The notes beneath the pieces are model-generated. The model saw only the letters and a program-made list of their open reading frames with translations, ran no database searches and was not told the origin of the DNA. Position numbers and translations under genes: made by a program. From assembly GCF_009760925.1 (NCBI RefSeq), contig NZ_VRLV01000011.1, forward strand, positions 1 through 64,000: a stretch of DNA of 64,000 nucleotides, written 5' to 3'. Positions 34,456 through 41,952 of the stretch are shown here, one piece after another. This DNA comes from Nonomuraea typhae (GTDB lineage: Bacteria; Actinomycetota; Actinomycetes; Streptosporangiales; Streptosporangiaceae). Position 1 is the first letter of the stretch. Every line of letters begins with the position of its first letter.

Positions 34456-36258
34456 TCAGCTCATCCAGTCGTCGTCACTGGCCGGGATGGCCGGCGGCAT
34501 CACCGTGGGACTCGGGATGTCCAGCGGCACGGGAGGCAGCTCCACCAGCGGCACGGACGGCGGCGGCGGTGTTCCGGCGATGAGCGCCAGCAGGCTCTGC
34601 AGCACGCCGGTCACCACGCTCAGCAGACCGCCTTCCACGCTGACCAGCGTCGCGGGCGGCGACGGGACCACCGTGCCCGCGTCCTGCGGAAGGCCACCGG
34701 CCAGCGGGAGTCCGGGGGCGGGCAGCGACGCGGACGGTGCCGCAACCGGCAGACTGGCCGATGGGGCCGGAACCGGCAGGCTCGCCGACGGCGCGGGCAC
34801 CGGAGCCGACGGCAGGCTGGCCGACGGGGCCGGAACCGGCAGACTGGCCGAAGGCGCAGGCACCGGAGCCGACGGCAAGGTCGCCGAGGGCGCGGCCACC
34901 GGCAGACTGGCCGAAGGCGCGGGCACCGGCAGGCTCGCCGACGGCGCGGGCACCGGAGCCGAGGGCAGCGACGCCGAGGGCGCCGGGACCGGCAGGCTCG
35001 CGGACGGCGCCGGGACCGGAGCCGAGGGCAGGGTCGCCGAGGGCGCGGCCACCGGCAGGCTCGCCGAGGGAGCCGGGACCGGAGCCGACGGCAGGCTGGC
35101 CGACGGGGCCGGGACCGGCAGGCTCGCCGAAGGCGCGGGCACCGGAGCCGAGGGCAGCGACGCCGAAGGGGCCGGGACCGGGGCGGACGGCAGTGACGCC
35201 GAGGGCAGCGGGACCGGCGCCGAGGGCGACGGCAGCGGCGGGTCGGTGGCCTTCGGCAGGGTGCCGGGCAGCATCTGGCGCAGGGCGGTGCGGTAGCCGT
35301 CCGCCGAGCGCGGGTTGGCCGCGCACTGCCACACCCCGTGCGGGCAGTAGTCGGACAGCGAGTGGTAGACGACGTTGTGCTTGCCGATCCAGTCGAGCAT
35401 CCCGCGGACGTACTGCGGCCGGTCGCCGTACCGGAACAGCCCCCACTCGGGGAAGGACATCGGCTTGCCGTGCGCGGCGGCGAAGTCGGCGTGATGCTGC
35501 AGCCCATAAGGCTGAGAGACGTAGTCGCGGAACCCGTCGGCAGGCGGCTGGTCGTAGCTGTCGAGGCCGATGATGTCGACGACGTCGTCACCCGGGTAGC
35601 ACTGGGTCCACGGAATGGCGTCGCGGCCGCGGGCGGCCGTGAAGTCGAAGCGGAACTTCTGCCCGGGGACCGCGCGCATGGCGGTCACGATCCGGCGCCA
35701 GTACGTCTTCCACGCGACGGGGTCCGGCGCGCAACGGCTGGAGTAGGTGGTGCCGTTCATCTCCCAGCCGAGGACGATGATCGAGTCGCCGGCTCCTTCG
35801 GCGACCAGGCGGTCGGCGAGCTGGCGAAAGGTGAGGTCGAAGGCGCCGTTCGCGCCCGCGTTGAGCAGGACGGCGACGGACGGGTCGGAGAGCCCGCCCT
35901 CGTTGGGCGCCACCATGGGCACGTTGATGGCCAGGACCCGGCCCGGCTTCTCGGCGCGCCAGCGCGTCCAGGGTTTGAGGATGAAATCGGGCCCCAGGAA
36001 GGCCGCCCAGGTTTCGCCAGGAATGTAGGTGCGGCCGACGGTGACGTCGCGGCCGAGCCAGCGCTCGAATTCCGCCAGCCGGGTGGTGCCTCGCCCGTCC
36101 GAGCCCGTGAATACGCCGAGCGCGGCTTTCTCTATGACGTTAGCGCGGAGCTTGGGCCCGGCCACCGCTACAGGTTGCGCGGCGACGGCCACCACCACCA
36201 GAAAGCCCGCCCCCAGCGCGCCCCAGACCCGAAGCCCAAGGAACTTGTGCCTTCTCAT
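34456..36258 (-). CDS. secreted GH26-like glycoside hydrolase with long Pro-Ala-Ser repeat tail
   Basis: This 600-residue protein has a signal peptide (about 10-33). The catalytic domain (about 45-330) follows clan GH-A, family 26 in pattern: IVLGWEMNGTTYSS with acid/base Glu166 and KPMSFPEWGLFRYGD with nucleophile Glu271. It also has IIGLDSYDQ, and DYCPHGVWQC near the end of the domain. Residues 352-513 are 16 copies of PSASLP/PSATLP joined by SAPVPA, VPA or VAA linkers. The C-terminal 87 residues include a hydrophobic stretch (GGLLSVVTGVLQSLLALIAG) and an acidic end (DDDWMS), possibly an anchor. Placed convergently to the polysaccharide operon, it probably trims or remodels that polymer at the surface. 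Confidence 0.85.
   Translation of the reverse strand: MRRHKFLGLRVWGALGAGFLVVVAVAAQPVAVAGPKLRANVIEKAALGVFTGSDGRGTTRLAEFERWLGRDVTVGRTYIPGETWAAFLGPDFILKPWTRWRAEKPGRVLAINVPMVAPNEGGLSDPSVAVLLNAGANGAFDLTFRQLADRLVAEGAGDSIIVLGWEMNGTTYSSRCAPDPVAWKTYWRRIVTAMRAVPGQKFRFDFTAARGRDAIPWTQCYPGDDVVDIIGLDSYDQPPADGFRDYVSQPYGLQHHADFAAAHGKPMSFPEWGLFRYGDRPQYVRGMLDWIGKHNVVYHSLSDYCPHGVWQCAANPRSADGYRTALRQMLPGTLPKATDPPLPSPSAPVPLPSASLPSAPVPAPSASLPSAPVPAPSASLPVPAPSASLPSAPVPAPSASLPVAAPSATLPSAPVPAPSASLPVPAPSASLPSAPVPAPSASLPVPAPSASLPVAAPSATLPSAPVPAPSASLPVPAPSASLPSAPVPAPSASLPVPAPSASLPVAAPSASLPAPGLPLAGGLPQDAGTVVPSPPATLVSVEGGLLSVVTGVLQSLLALIAGTPPPPSVPLVELPPVPLDIPSPTVMPPAIPASDDDWMS
34720..35205 (-). repeat. 486-bp in-frame repeat tract encoding 16 PSA(S/T)LP units
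   Basis: The tract encodes 162 residues made of 9- and 12-residue modules ending in PSASLP or PSATLP. A higher-order unit of five modules (9+12+9+12+9 residues, 153 bp) occurs twice in a row (modules 6-10 and 11-15). This indicates block duplication on top of short-unit slippage. Read on the other strand the tract could be mistaken for a Gly-Ala-rich protein. Confidence 0.9.
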
Positions 36259-36484
36259 ACAGCTAACTCACCATTCCTATGGATCACTGCTTTTCTGGGT
36301 TCCTCCATTCCCACTCACACCTTTGGTGGAACATAAAATCCTCATCAAACCTTTGAGACACATGTACTGAATGTCCGGATTGGGGATATAGGCCATGATT
36401 TACCCCCTAACCCTTCCTCGTTGAAGGACGACAAATAGCTAATCCATGGAAAAGGGCTTGGTAACGTCATGATATGAAAGACCG
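36259..36484. promoter_or_regulatory. AT-rich divergent promoter region
   Basis: These 226 bp separate the GH26-like gene (start 36258, leftward) from the ATP-grasp gene (start 36485, rightward). They are far poorer in GC than their surroundings. They should contain both promoters. No convincing -35/-10 pair or dyad could be assigned by eye. Confidence 0.4.
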
Positions 36485-37675
36485 GTGAATGACCTGCCTA
36501 TCGACCCCCGGGCGCCGGCTTTGCTCGTGCGCATGGACAGCAATCCATTTCACCATGGCACGCTTGCCGCCATCCGGACGCTTGGTCGCGTCGATATCGA
36601 GGTGCACGCGATTCTCGCCCGTCCGTACGGCCCCGCCGTACGGACGAAGTACCTGGCCGGTTGCACCGATTGGACCACGACCGGCGCGGACGCGGACACC
36701 TTTCTGCATACGGTACTTTCCGCGGCCGACCGCATCGGCGAAACCCCGGTTCTGCTGCCGATGGACGACATCACCGCCATCCACATCGCCCGGCACTCCC
36801 ACGCCCTCGCGACCAGGTTCCGCATTTCCACGCCCCCGAGCGAGCTTCCGTCCCGGCTCGCCGACAAAGGGGAGCTGGCCACGATCTGCAGGAAGCTGGG
36901 CGTGCCGCACCCCGACACCCTGGTCATGGAGACGCCCGCCGATCTGGCCGAGGCCGAACGCGCATACGGCTACCCGATGATCGCCAAGTGGGCGAAGCCC
37001 TGGCTGGTCACCCGCGGCCGCAGTACCACCCTCGTGCACACGGCCGAGCAGCTCAGGACCCTCGCCGACCAGGCCAGGGGGCAGCCGAGCGAGCTCCTCC
37101 TCCAGCGGTACATCCCTCCCGCTCCTTCCGCAGACTGGTTCTTTCACGGATATTTCAGGAAAGACGCCACGTGCGGCTTCTCGGGCAGCGGGCGAAAAGA
37201 GCGGGCCTATCCCCCGGCGGCGGGAATCACCACCCTCGGCCGCTGGCTGGACAATCCCGACATCGAGCAGAAGGCCACGACGCTCGCCCGCTCCCTCGGT
37301 TACGCGGGCATCCTTGACCTGGATTTCCGATACCACGCGGGCGACGGCCAATATTATCTGCTCGACTTCAATCCCCGCGTCGGCGCGCAGTTCCGCCTGT
37401 TCGCCGGCTCGACCCGGATCGATGTCATCCGCGCCGCTTATCTGGACCTCACCGGCCAGCCTCTCGCGCCGGGCGCACCACAGTATGGCCGCACCTATCT
37501 GGTGGAAAACTACGACCTCCTCAGAAAGCTGGCCGGGGGGTCGTCCGGCGGCGGCTGGCTGGCCGCGACGCGGCATTCAGATGAGCTGGCGTGGTATGCG
37601 CGTGACGACCTCCGGCCGTTCGCCGGGATGGTCGGGCACACCTTTCTCCGCGCGCTCAGGGGACGCCGGGCCTGA
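36485..37675 (+). CDS. ATP-grasp family carboxylate ligase-like protein
   Basis: This 396-residue protein starts at GTG 36485. ATP-grasp features are LADKGELATICRKLGVPHPD (start of the ATP-binding half), YPMIAKWAKPWLVTRGRS (nucleotide-binding Lys region), ELLLQRYIPP, and the Mg-binding end LDLDFRYH with LLDFNPRVGAQFRLF (Asp, Asn, Arg). Such enzymes activate a carboxylate with ATP and join it to an amine, thiol or similar group. Here the substrate is unknown. It precedes a flavin monooxygenase-like gene by 32 bp, and both follow the polysaccharide cluster, so a surface-polymer tailoring role is plausible but unproven. Confidence 0.85.
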   Translation: MNDLPIDPRAPALLVRMDSNPFHHGTLAAIRTLGRVDIEVHAILARPYGPAVRTKYLAGCTDWTTTGADADTFLHTVLSAADRIGETPVLLPMDDITAIHIARHSHALATRFRISTPPSELPSRLADKGELATICRKLGVPHPDTLVMETPADLAEAERAYGYPMIAKWAKPWLVTRGRSTTLVHTAEQLRTLADQARGQPSELLLQRYIPPAPSADWFFHGYFRKDATCGFSGSGRKERAYPPAAGITTLGRWLDNPDIEQKATTLARSLGYAGILDLDFRYHAGDGQYYLLDFNPRVGAQFRLFAGSTRIDVIRAAYLDLTGQPLAPGAPQYGRTYLVENYDLLRKLAGGSSGGGWLAATRHSDELAWYARDDLRPFAGMVGHTFLRALRGRRA

Positions 37676-37707
37676 CCGGTCCCGCGTCCGTAGAACGAGA
37701 GGAATTC

Positions 37708-38961
37708 ATGCAAGAGGAAACGCTCGATGTCGCTGTCGTCGGGGCGGGTCCGTACGGGCTCTCGGTAGCCGCATACGCGATCAGCGCAGGGCTCGGCACC
37801 CGCGTCTTCGGCACCCCGATGAACGCCTGGGACCGGCACATGCCCCAGGGCATGCTGCTCAAGTCCGAACCGTTCGCCTCCCACCTCGCCGACCCCCGGG
37901 AGGATCTCACGCTCGCCGCATACTGCGCGGAGCGCGATTTCCCCTATGCCTATGCGCAGCCGACCCCGGTGGAACGATTCGTCGATTACGGCCGCTGGTT
38001 CTGCGAGCAGGCGGTCGGCGACCGTATCACCCCTGCCGACGTCGCGAGCATCGACAAAAACGACGACGGGCTTTTCCAGCTCATTCTGGCGACCGGCGAG
38101 CGCATTCTGGCGCGCACGGTCGTGCTGGCCGTCGGGTTCCTGCCCTTCGCCCGTGTGCCCGCGACGCTGGCCTCGCTTCCCTCGTCCGTTCTCGCGCACA
38201 GCTGCCAGGTCCACGACCCGCGCCGGTACGCGGGCAAGGCGGTGGCGGTGATCGGGGCCGGGCAGTCGGCCATCGAGACGGCCGTCCTGCTCCGCGAGGC
38301 CGGGGCGGAACCGCACCTGATCGCGCGCGCCCCGCAACTGCTGTGGAACACCACCCCCGTCCCCGAGCGCTCGGTGCTCGCCCGCTGCCTGGCCCCGCAG
38401 TCGGGCCTCGGCACCGGCTGGCGGTCCTGGCTGTGGTCGGAGCGGCCCGCGCTCTTCCGTCACCTGCCCGCCCCGCTCCGCCGGCGCATCGTGCGGACCA
38501 CGCTCGGCCCGGCGGGCTCGTGGTGGCTCCGTGAGCGCTTCACCGGCATCCCCACCAGCCTCGGCGCCCGCCTGCGCCGGGCGACGGCCGTGGACGGCGC
38601 GGACCTGACCCTCCAGGACGAGTCCGGCGACCCGTTCAGCCTGCACGCCGACCACGTCATCGCCGCCACCGGCTACGTCGTGGACGTGCGCAGGTTCGCC
38701 GTGCTCGCCCCCGAGGTGCGCACCGCCCTGCGGCACCTGCGGTACGCGCCCGTGCTGAGCAAGACCTTCGAGTCCTCGGTCGCCGGGCTGTTCATCGTCG
38801 GACTCGCCGCCGCGCCCACGTTCGGGCCGGTCATGCGGTTCGTGCACGGCTCCAGGTTCGCCGCTGCGACGCTCGTCCCCGGTCTGGTCGCCAGGATCGC
38901 CGACGGCCGGAAGGCCGGCTCGGGCGACCTTCAGCACAGCGGTGAGCCCTCATGCCGCTGA
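37708..38961 (+). CDS. FAD/NAD(P)-dependent oxidoreductase, flavin monooxygenase-like
   Basis: This 417-residue protein starts at ATG 37708 after GAGAGGAA. The FAD motif is VVGAGPYGLSVAAYAISAG (residues 9-27). A second Rossmann motif AVIGAGQSAIETAVLLREAG (about 176-195) should bind NAD(P)H, and an ATG motif (IAATGYVVDVRRF) lies in the C-terminal part. The segment MNAWDRHMPQGMLLKSEPF resembles proteins of the N-hydroxylating/Baeyer-Villiger monooxygenase superfamily. The electron acceptor or substrate is unknown. Its end overlaps the small secreted protein gene by 10 bp, indicating one transcript with the ATP-grasp gene. Confidence 0.87.
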   Translation: MQEETLDVAVVGAGPYGLSVAAYAISAGLGTRVFGTPMNAWDRHMPQGMLLKSEPFASHLADPREDLTLAAYCAERDFPYAYAQPTPVERFVDYGRWFCEQAVGDRITPADVASIDKNDDGLFQLILATGERILARTVVLAVGFLPFARVPATLASLPSSVLAHSCQVHDPRRYAGKAVAVIGAGQSAIETAVLLREAGAEPHLIARAPQLLWNTTPVPERSVLARCLAPQSGLGTGWRSWLWSERPALFRHLPAPLRRRIVRTTLGPAGSWWLRERFTGIPTSLGARLRRATAVDGADLTLQDESGDPFSLHADHVIAATGYVVDVRRFAVLAPEVRTALRHLRYAPVLSKTFESSVAGLFIVGLAAAPTFGPVMRFVHGSRFAAATLVPGLVARIADGRKAGSGDLQHSGEPSCR

Positions 38962-39221
38962 GCCCTCGCCGCTGGGCCCGCCCTGTGGTCGCGGGGCTCC
39001 TCGCCGCGGGCCTGTGCGCCCTCCCCTGCGGGGCGTTCGCCTCCGCCGGGCCCAAGGTGGTCGTCACCGCGCCGTTCATGACGGAGGAGGCGCCGTACGT
39101 GCCCCTTCCCGGCCCGGTGGACGTGCGGCAGAAGAGCCCGAGCGCACGGTCGATGACGCTGGTCGACGGCGGCGACATGACCGTCACCGTGCCTCCGGGC
39201 AGGGGGTTCGTCAGCCGCTGA
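38952..39221 (+). CDS. small secreted protein of unknown function
   Basis: This 89-residue protein starts at ATG 38952, inside the end of the flavoprotein gene. A signal peptide (WARPVVAGLLAAGLCALPCG) ends near AFA-SA. The mature part of about 57 residues (VVVTAPFMTEEAPYVPLPGP and a C-terminal DMTVTVPPGRGF) is rich in Val, Pro and Thr, and I recognise no family. Tight overlap with the ATP-grasp/flavoprotein pair suggests a shared function. A strong terminator hairpin follows directly. Confidence 0.65.
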   Translation: MPLSPRRWARPVVAGLLAAGLCALPCGAFASAGPKVVVTAPFMTEEAPYVPLPGPVDVRQKSPSARSMTLVDGGDMTVTVPPGRGFVSR

Positions 39222-39224
39222 ATC

Positions 39225-39255
39225 GGGCGGCGGGGCCGGTACGGCTCCGCCGCCC
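39225..39255 (+). terminator. hairpin terminator after the ATP-grasp/flavoprotein transcript
   Basis: GGGCGGCGG (39225-39233) pairs with CCGCCGCCC (39247-39255). The stem continues inward for four more pairs including one G-U, leaving a 5-nt loop. It begins four bases after the stop codon of the small secreted protein. There is no T-run. Confidence 0.6.
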
Positions 39256-39357
39256 CGGCACTTGGCATGGCCGTGCTGATTGCTGAATTGCCCTTGGTTT
39301 TCAACCGGCGGCACCTGCGGGCACCTTCTCCGAGACGCTTTTCACGAGACAGGTGCC

Positions 39358-39891
39358 ATGAGGTTCACGTTCATCATCGGCGGGGCGCTGCTGGCGTTCA
39401 CGTTCGCCCCCGCCACCGCCTACGCGCTCACGGAGTGCGCGTCCTGCCGGGAGTCGGCGGGGCTGCCGCCGGGCCAGGTGGCGGCGGACGCGGCCCTCGC
39501 CATGCTCGGCGTCCCCTACGCGTGGGGCGGCGGCGACGTCACCGGCCCGACGCTCGGAACCGGGCGTGGGAGGCGGACCAAGGGCTTCGACTGCGCCGGC
39601 CTCACCGAGTACGCCTGGGCCAGGGCGGGCCTCAGCATCGGCTCCAGCACGTATACGCAGTGGCGGTCGGGATCCAGAATTCCCCGCCACCGCGTCCAGG
39701 CGGGCGACCTGGCCTTCTACGAGACCAATGCCAAGCGGCGCGGCCCGGACCACGTCGGGCTGACCATCAATGGCGAGCAGATGGTCGTCGCGCCTTTCAC
39801 CGGCGCGGTCGTGCGCATCGAGAACATCGACCGGCGGGGTTACGCCGGAATCATCCGCCCGGCGGGCGCCGACGACCGGCGGGGGATGTAG
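39358..39891 (+). CDS. secreted NlpC/P60-family protein
   Basis: This 177-residue protein starts at ATG 39358. A signal peptide (FIIGGALLAFTFAPATAYA) precedes two Cys (ECASC) and the NlpC/P60 domain. Motifs seen are AMLGVPYAWGGGD, catalytic Cys79 in GFDCAGLTEYAW, QAGDLAFYE and His132 in DHVGLTING. The third catalytic position, usually the His of a HAP-like motif, appears as Val in QMVVAPFTG. The protein may therefore be a weak or inactive peptidoglycan endopeptidase, or use another residue. It has its own 136-bp upstream region after the preceding terminator. Confidence 0.87.
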   Translation: MRFTFIIGGALLAFTFAPATAYALTECASCRESAGLPPGQVAADAALAMLGVPYAWGGGDVTGPTLGTGRGRRTKGFDCAGLTEYAWARAGLSIGSSTYTQWRSGSRIPRHRVQAGDLAFYETNAKRRGPDHVGLTINGEQMVVAPFTGAVVRIENIDRRGYAGIIRPAGADDRRGM

Positions 39892-39901
39892 CACATGAAA
39901 A

Positions 39902-39949
39902 TTGCCCCCGGCCCGGCTCCTCGGGAGTAGAGAGCCGGACCGGGGGCAA
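39902..39949. terminator. 18-bp hairpin, bidirectional terminator
   Basis: Arms at 39902-39919 and 39932-39949 pair at 17 of 18 positions (TTGCCCCCGG...GCTC with GAGC...CCGGGGGCAA), with a 12-nt loop. It lies 10 bp after the NlpC/P60 stop and downstream of the convergent small secreted gene. Reading left it is followed by a short T-run, so it fits both directions. Confidence 0.75.
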
Positions 39950-40113
39950 CGTTTCGTCCAAGTGAGGGAGAGTGCCCGTCTACCGCTCACCCGTCCTGCG
40001 CCGCGACGACATCAGACGTGTCCCCGCGAGGTGTCCGCTCGGCTGCCGGCGCGCTCCGCAATCATTGCGAGCGCACCGGCGGCTCGCGAACGCAGACCCA
40101 CCATGGTGGGATT

Positions 40114-40383
40114 TCAGCCGTCCTTGCCCTCAACATCGGTGATGCTGGTGTTGTTGGTCAGGAGGTTCAGGTTGATCCGCTCCAGGTGCGCGATCGTCAG
40201 GACGTCGACCTCGTTGTTGTTGAGGGCGTGGTTGAGCACCGGAATGACGATGGACGCCGGGCTGTGAGAGTTGCCGACGTTGTCGTCGCCGCCCTTCTCC
40301 CAGGTGGCCGCGGATGCCGCGGTGGACGAGGCGGCCAGGAAAGCCCCTGCGGCGAGCGCACCGATGACAATGCGACGAAGCAT
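40114..40383 (-). CDS. small secreted protein of unknown function
   Basis: This 89-residue protein starts at ATG 40383 with a strong ribosome site (GGAGGAA). A clear signal peptide (IVIGALAAGAFLAASS, cleavage after ASA) leaves a mature peptide of about 62 residues. That peptide is rich in Asn and aliphatic residues (IVIPVLNHALNNNEVDVLTI and INLNLLTNNTSITD) with no Cys. The alternating hydrophobic/Asn pattern suggests a beta-rich, perhaps surface-assembling peptide, but it lacks chaplin cysteines and I cannot assign a family. The longer frame upstream lacks a good start. Confidence 0.75.
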   Translation of the reverse strand: MLRRIVIGALAAGAFLAASSTAASAATWEKGGDDNVGNSHSPASIVIPVLNHALNNNEVDVLTIAHLERINLNLLTNNTSITDVEGKDG

Positions 40384-40644
40384 GTTTACTTCCTCCAGTG
40401 TACGAATGGAATTTCGTGTGACGCCGCCTATTGATTTCGGCAGCCGCACCACACATGACTACCTTGCCGCGCCACGCAGACTAGTTGCCACCATTCCCTG
40501 CCGCGTTAAAGTCAAAGACCGTTCTGGATTCCTTGACATTGCAGATAAAACCCATGGGGAGTAATCTGCGTTTCTCAGCTCGGCCAAAGGAAAATGAACT
40601 GGCCCGCCACGAATCCCGATAAATCCGGGCAATCCGCCTTGACC

Positions 40645-40664
40645 GCTTCTCACACCGGAGAAGC
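40645..40664 (-). terminator. small hairpin at the subtilase stop codon
   Basis: GCTTCTC (40645-40651) and GAGAAGC (40658-40664) form a 7-bp stem with a 6-nt loop over the stop codon of the subtilase gene. It is weak for a terminator and has no T-run. Confidence 0.25.
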
Positions 40665-41921
40665 AGATCTGTCTTCCACGAACAGCAACCGGTTCGGCGA
40701 CTCGCCACGAAGACCGGATATGACGTTCTTCGTGGACTCCTCCGCCAGCCGGGCGGCGATATCCGCGGGAGTGGACCCGGGCCGTCCCGCCAGCATCAGC
40801 GCCACGGCCCCCGCCACGTGCGGAGCGGCCATCGACGTCCCGCTGACCGTGAAACTCGACTCGTCATCGGTGATCCAGGCCGACGGTATCGCCGCCCCCG
40901 GCGCGAACAGGTCCACACAACGCCCGTCGTTGGAGAACGGCGCCCGCTCGTCGGCGTCCGTGCTCGCGCCCACCGTGATCGCCTCCGCCACCCCGGAGGG
41001 CGAGGCGTCGCAGGCGTCGCGCCCCTGGTTTCCCGCGGACACCACGTACGGCAGGCCCGTCGCGACCGAACTGCGCACCGCCCGGTCGATGGCCCGGCTC
41101 TTGCCCGCCTGCAGGCTGAGGTTCACCACGGCAGGCTCCCTGGCATGCCGGGTCACCCAGTCGATGCCGGCCACGATGTCCGCGGTGGTGCCGAAGCCGG
41201 CGCAGTCGAGCACACGCACGGCCACGAGGCCGACGTCCTTGGCCACGCCGTACGTGCGCCCGCCGAGGATGCCGGCCACGTGTGTCCCGTGCCCGTAGCA
41301 GTCGTCGGCGACCAGGTCGTCGTCCAGGGCGTCATAGCCGTGGCCGGCCCGGCCGCCGAACTCGGAGTGCGTGACGCGCAGCCCGCTGTCGAGGACGTAG
41401 GCGGTCACCCCGGAGGCGCTGCCCCCGCGCAGCGCCACGTCGTCCAGGGGCAGGTTCCGCTGGTTGACCCGGTCCAGCCCCCACGGGGTCGCCTGGGGGC
41501 TGAAGACCTGGTTCCGCTCGACCATCGCCACCCGTGGGTTGGCCGCGAGCCTGGCCGCCTGATCCGCGCTCATGGCGACCGAGAACCCGCGCAGCGCGGA
41601 GGCGTAAACATGGTGGACCCGCCCGCCGTACCGGCCGGTCATCGCCTCGGCCCGCGCCTCGGCGCCCGCGACGTCACCGTCCGGCGGGCGGCGCAGGGCC
41701 ACGACGTACGTCCCGGCCGCGGAAGCCGCAGCCGAGACGCCCGCCGCGGCCGGGACGTATGTCGCGGCCGTCGCGTATGTCGTGAGCGGGACCTTCGTCC
41801 CGGCCGGGACGTATGTCGCGGCCGGGGCGTTTGTCATGGCCGCTGCCGGCGCGGGGGGCGGCGCGATGGCGGACCCCAGGCAGAAGGTCAGCCAGACGGC
41901 GGGAACCGCGGTCCACCTCAT
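40650..41921 (-). CDS. secreted subtilisin-like serine protease (S8, proteinase K-like)
   Basis: This 423-residue preproprotein starts at ATG 41921 after GGGGAG. A signal peptide is followed by a low-complexity stretch with repeated ATYVPA-like units (about 30-65), then an I9 inhibitor-type propeptide (about 70-137). The catalytic domain has Asp178 (YVLDSGLRVTHSEFGG), His211 (GHGTHVAGILGG), oxyanion Asn298 (VVSAGNQG) and Ser363 (VSGTSMAAPHVAGAVALMLA). It should be an active extracellular endopeptidase. The repeat-rich stretch between signal and propeptide is unusual; it is encoded by related units around 41750-41840. Confidence 0.93.
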   Translation of the reverse strand: MRWTAVPAVWLTFCLGSAIAPPPAPAAAMTNAPAATYVPAGTKVPLTTYATAATYVPAAAGVSAAASAAGTYVVALRRPPDGDVAGAEARAEAMTGRYGGRVHHVYASALRGFSVAMSADQAARLAANPRVAMVERNQVFSPQATPWGLDRVNQRNLPLDDVALRGGSASGVTAYVLDSGLRVTHSEFGGRAGHGYDALDDDLVADDCYGHGTHVAGILGGRTYGVAKDVGLVAVRVLDCAGFGTTADIVAGIDWVTRHAREPAVVNLSLQAGKSRAIDRAVRSSVATGLPYVVSAGNQGRDACDASPSGVAEAITVGASTDADERAPFSNDGRCVDLFAPGAAIPSAWITDDESSFTVSGTSMAAPHVAGAVALMLAGRPGSTPADIAARLAEESTKNVISGLRGESPNRLLFVEDRSASPV

Positions 41922-41952
41922 GTCACTCCCCTCTTCCCGGCGGGTGCCGGGG

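Noticed and set aside
34720..35205. CRISPR-like periodic repeats
   Set aside because: Units are contiguous, in frame and of variable 27/36-bp length without unique spacers; they encode a protein repeat.
34487..35296. Gly-Ala-Asp repeat protein on the plus strand (LADGAGTG-like units)
   Set aside because: It is the antisense reading of the Pro-Ala-Ser repeat of the GH26-like gene, which has a signal peptide and catalytic domain in the correct frame.
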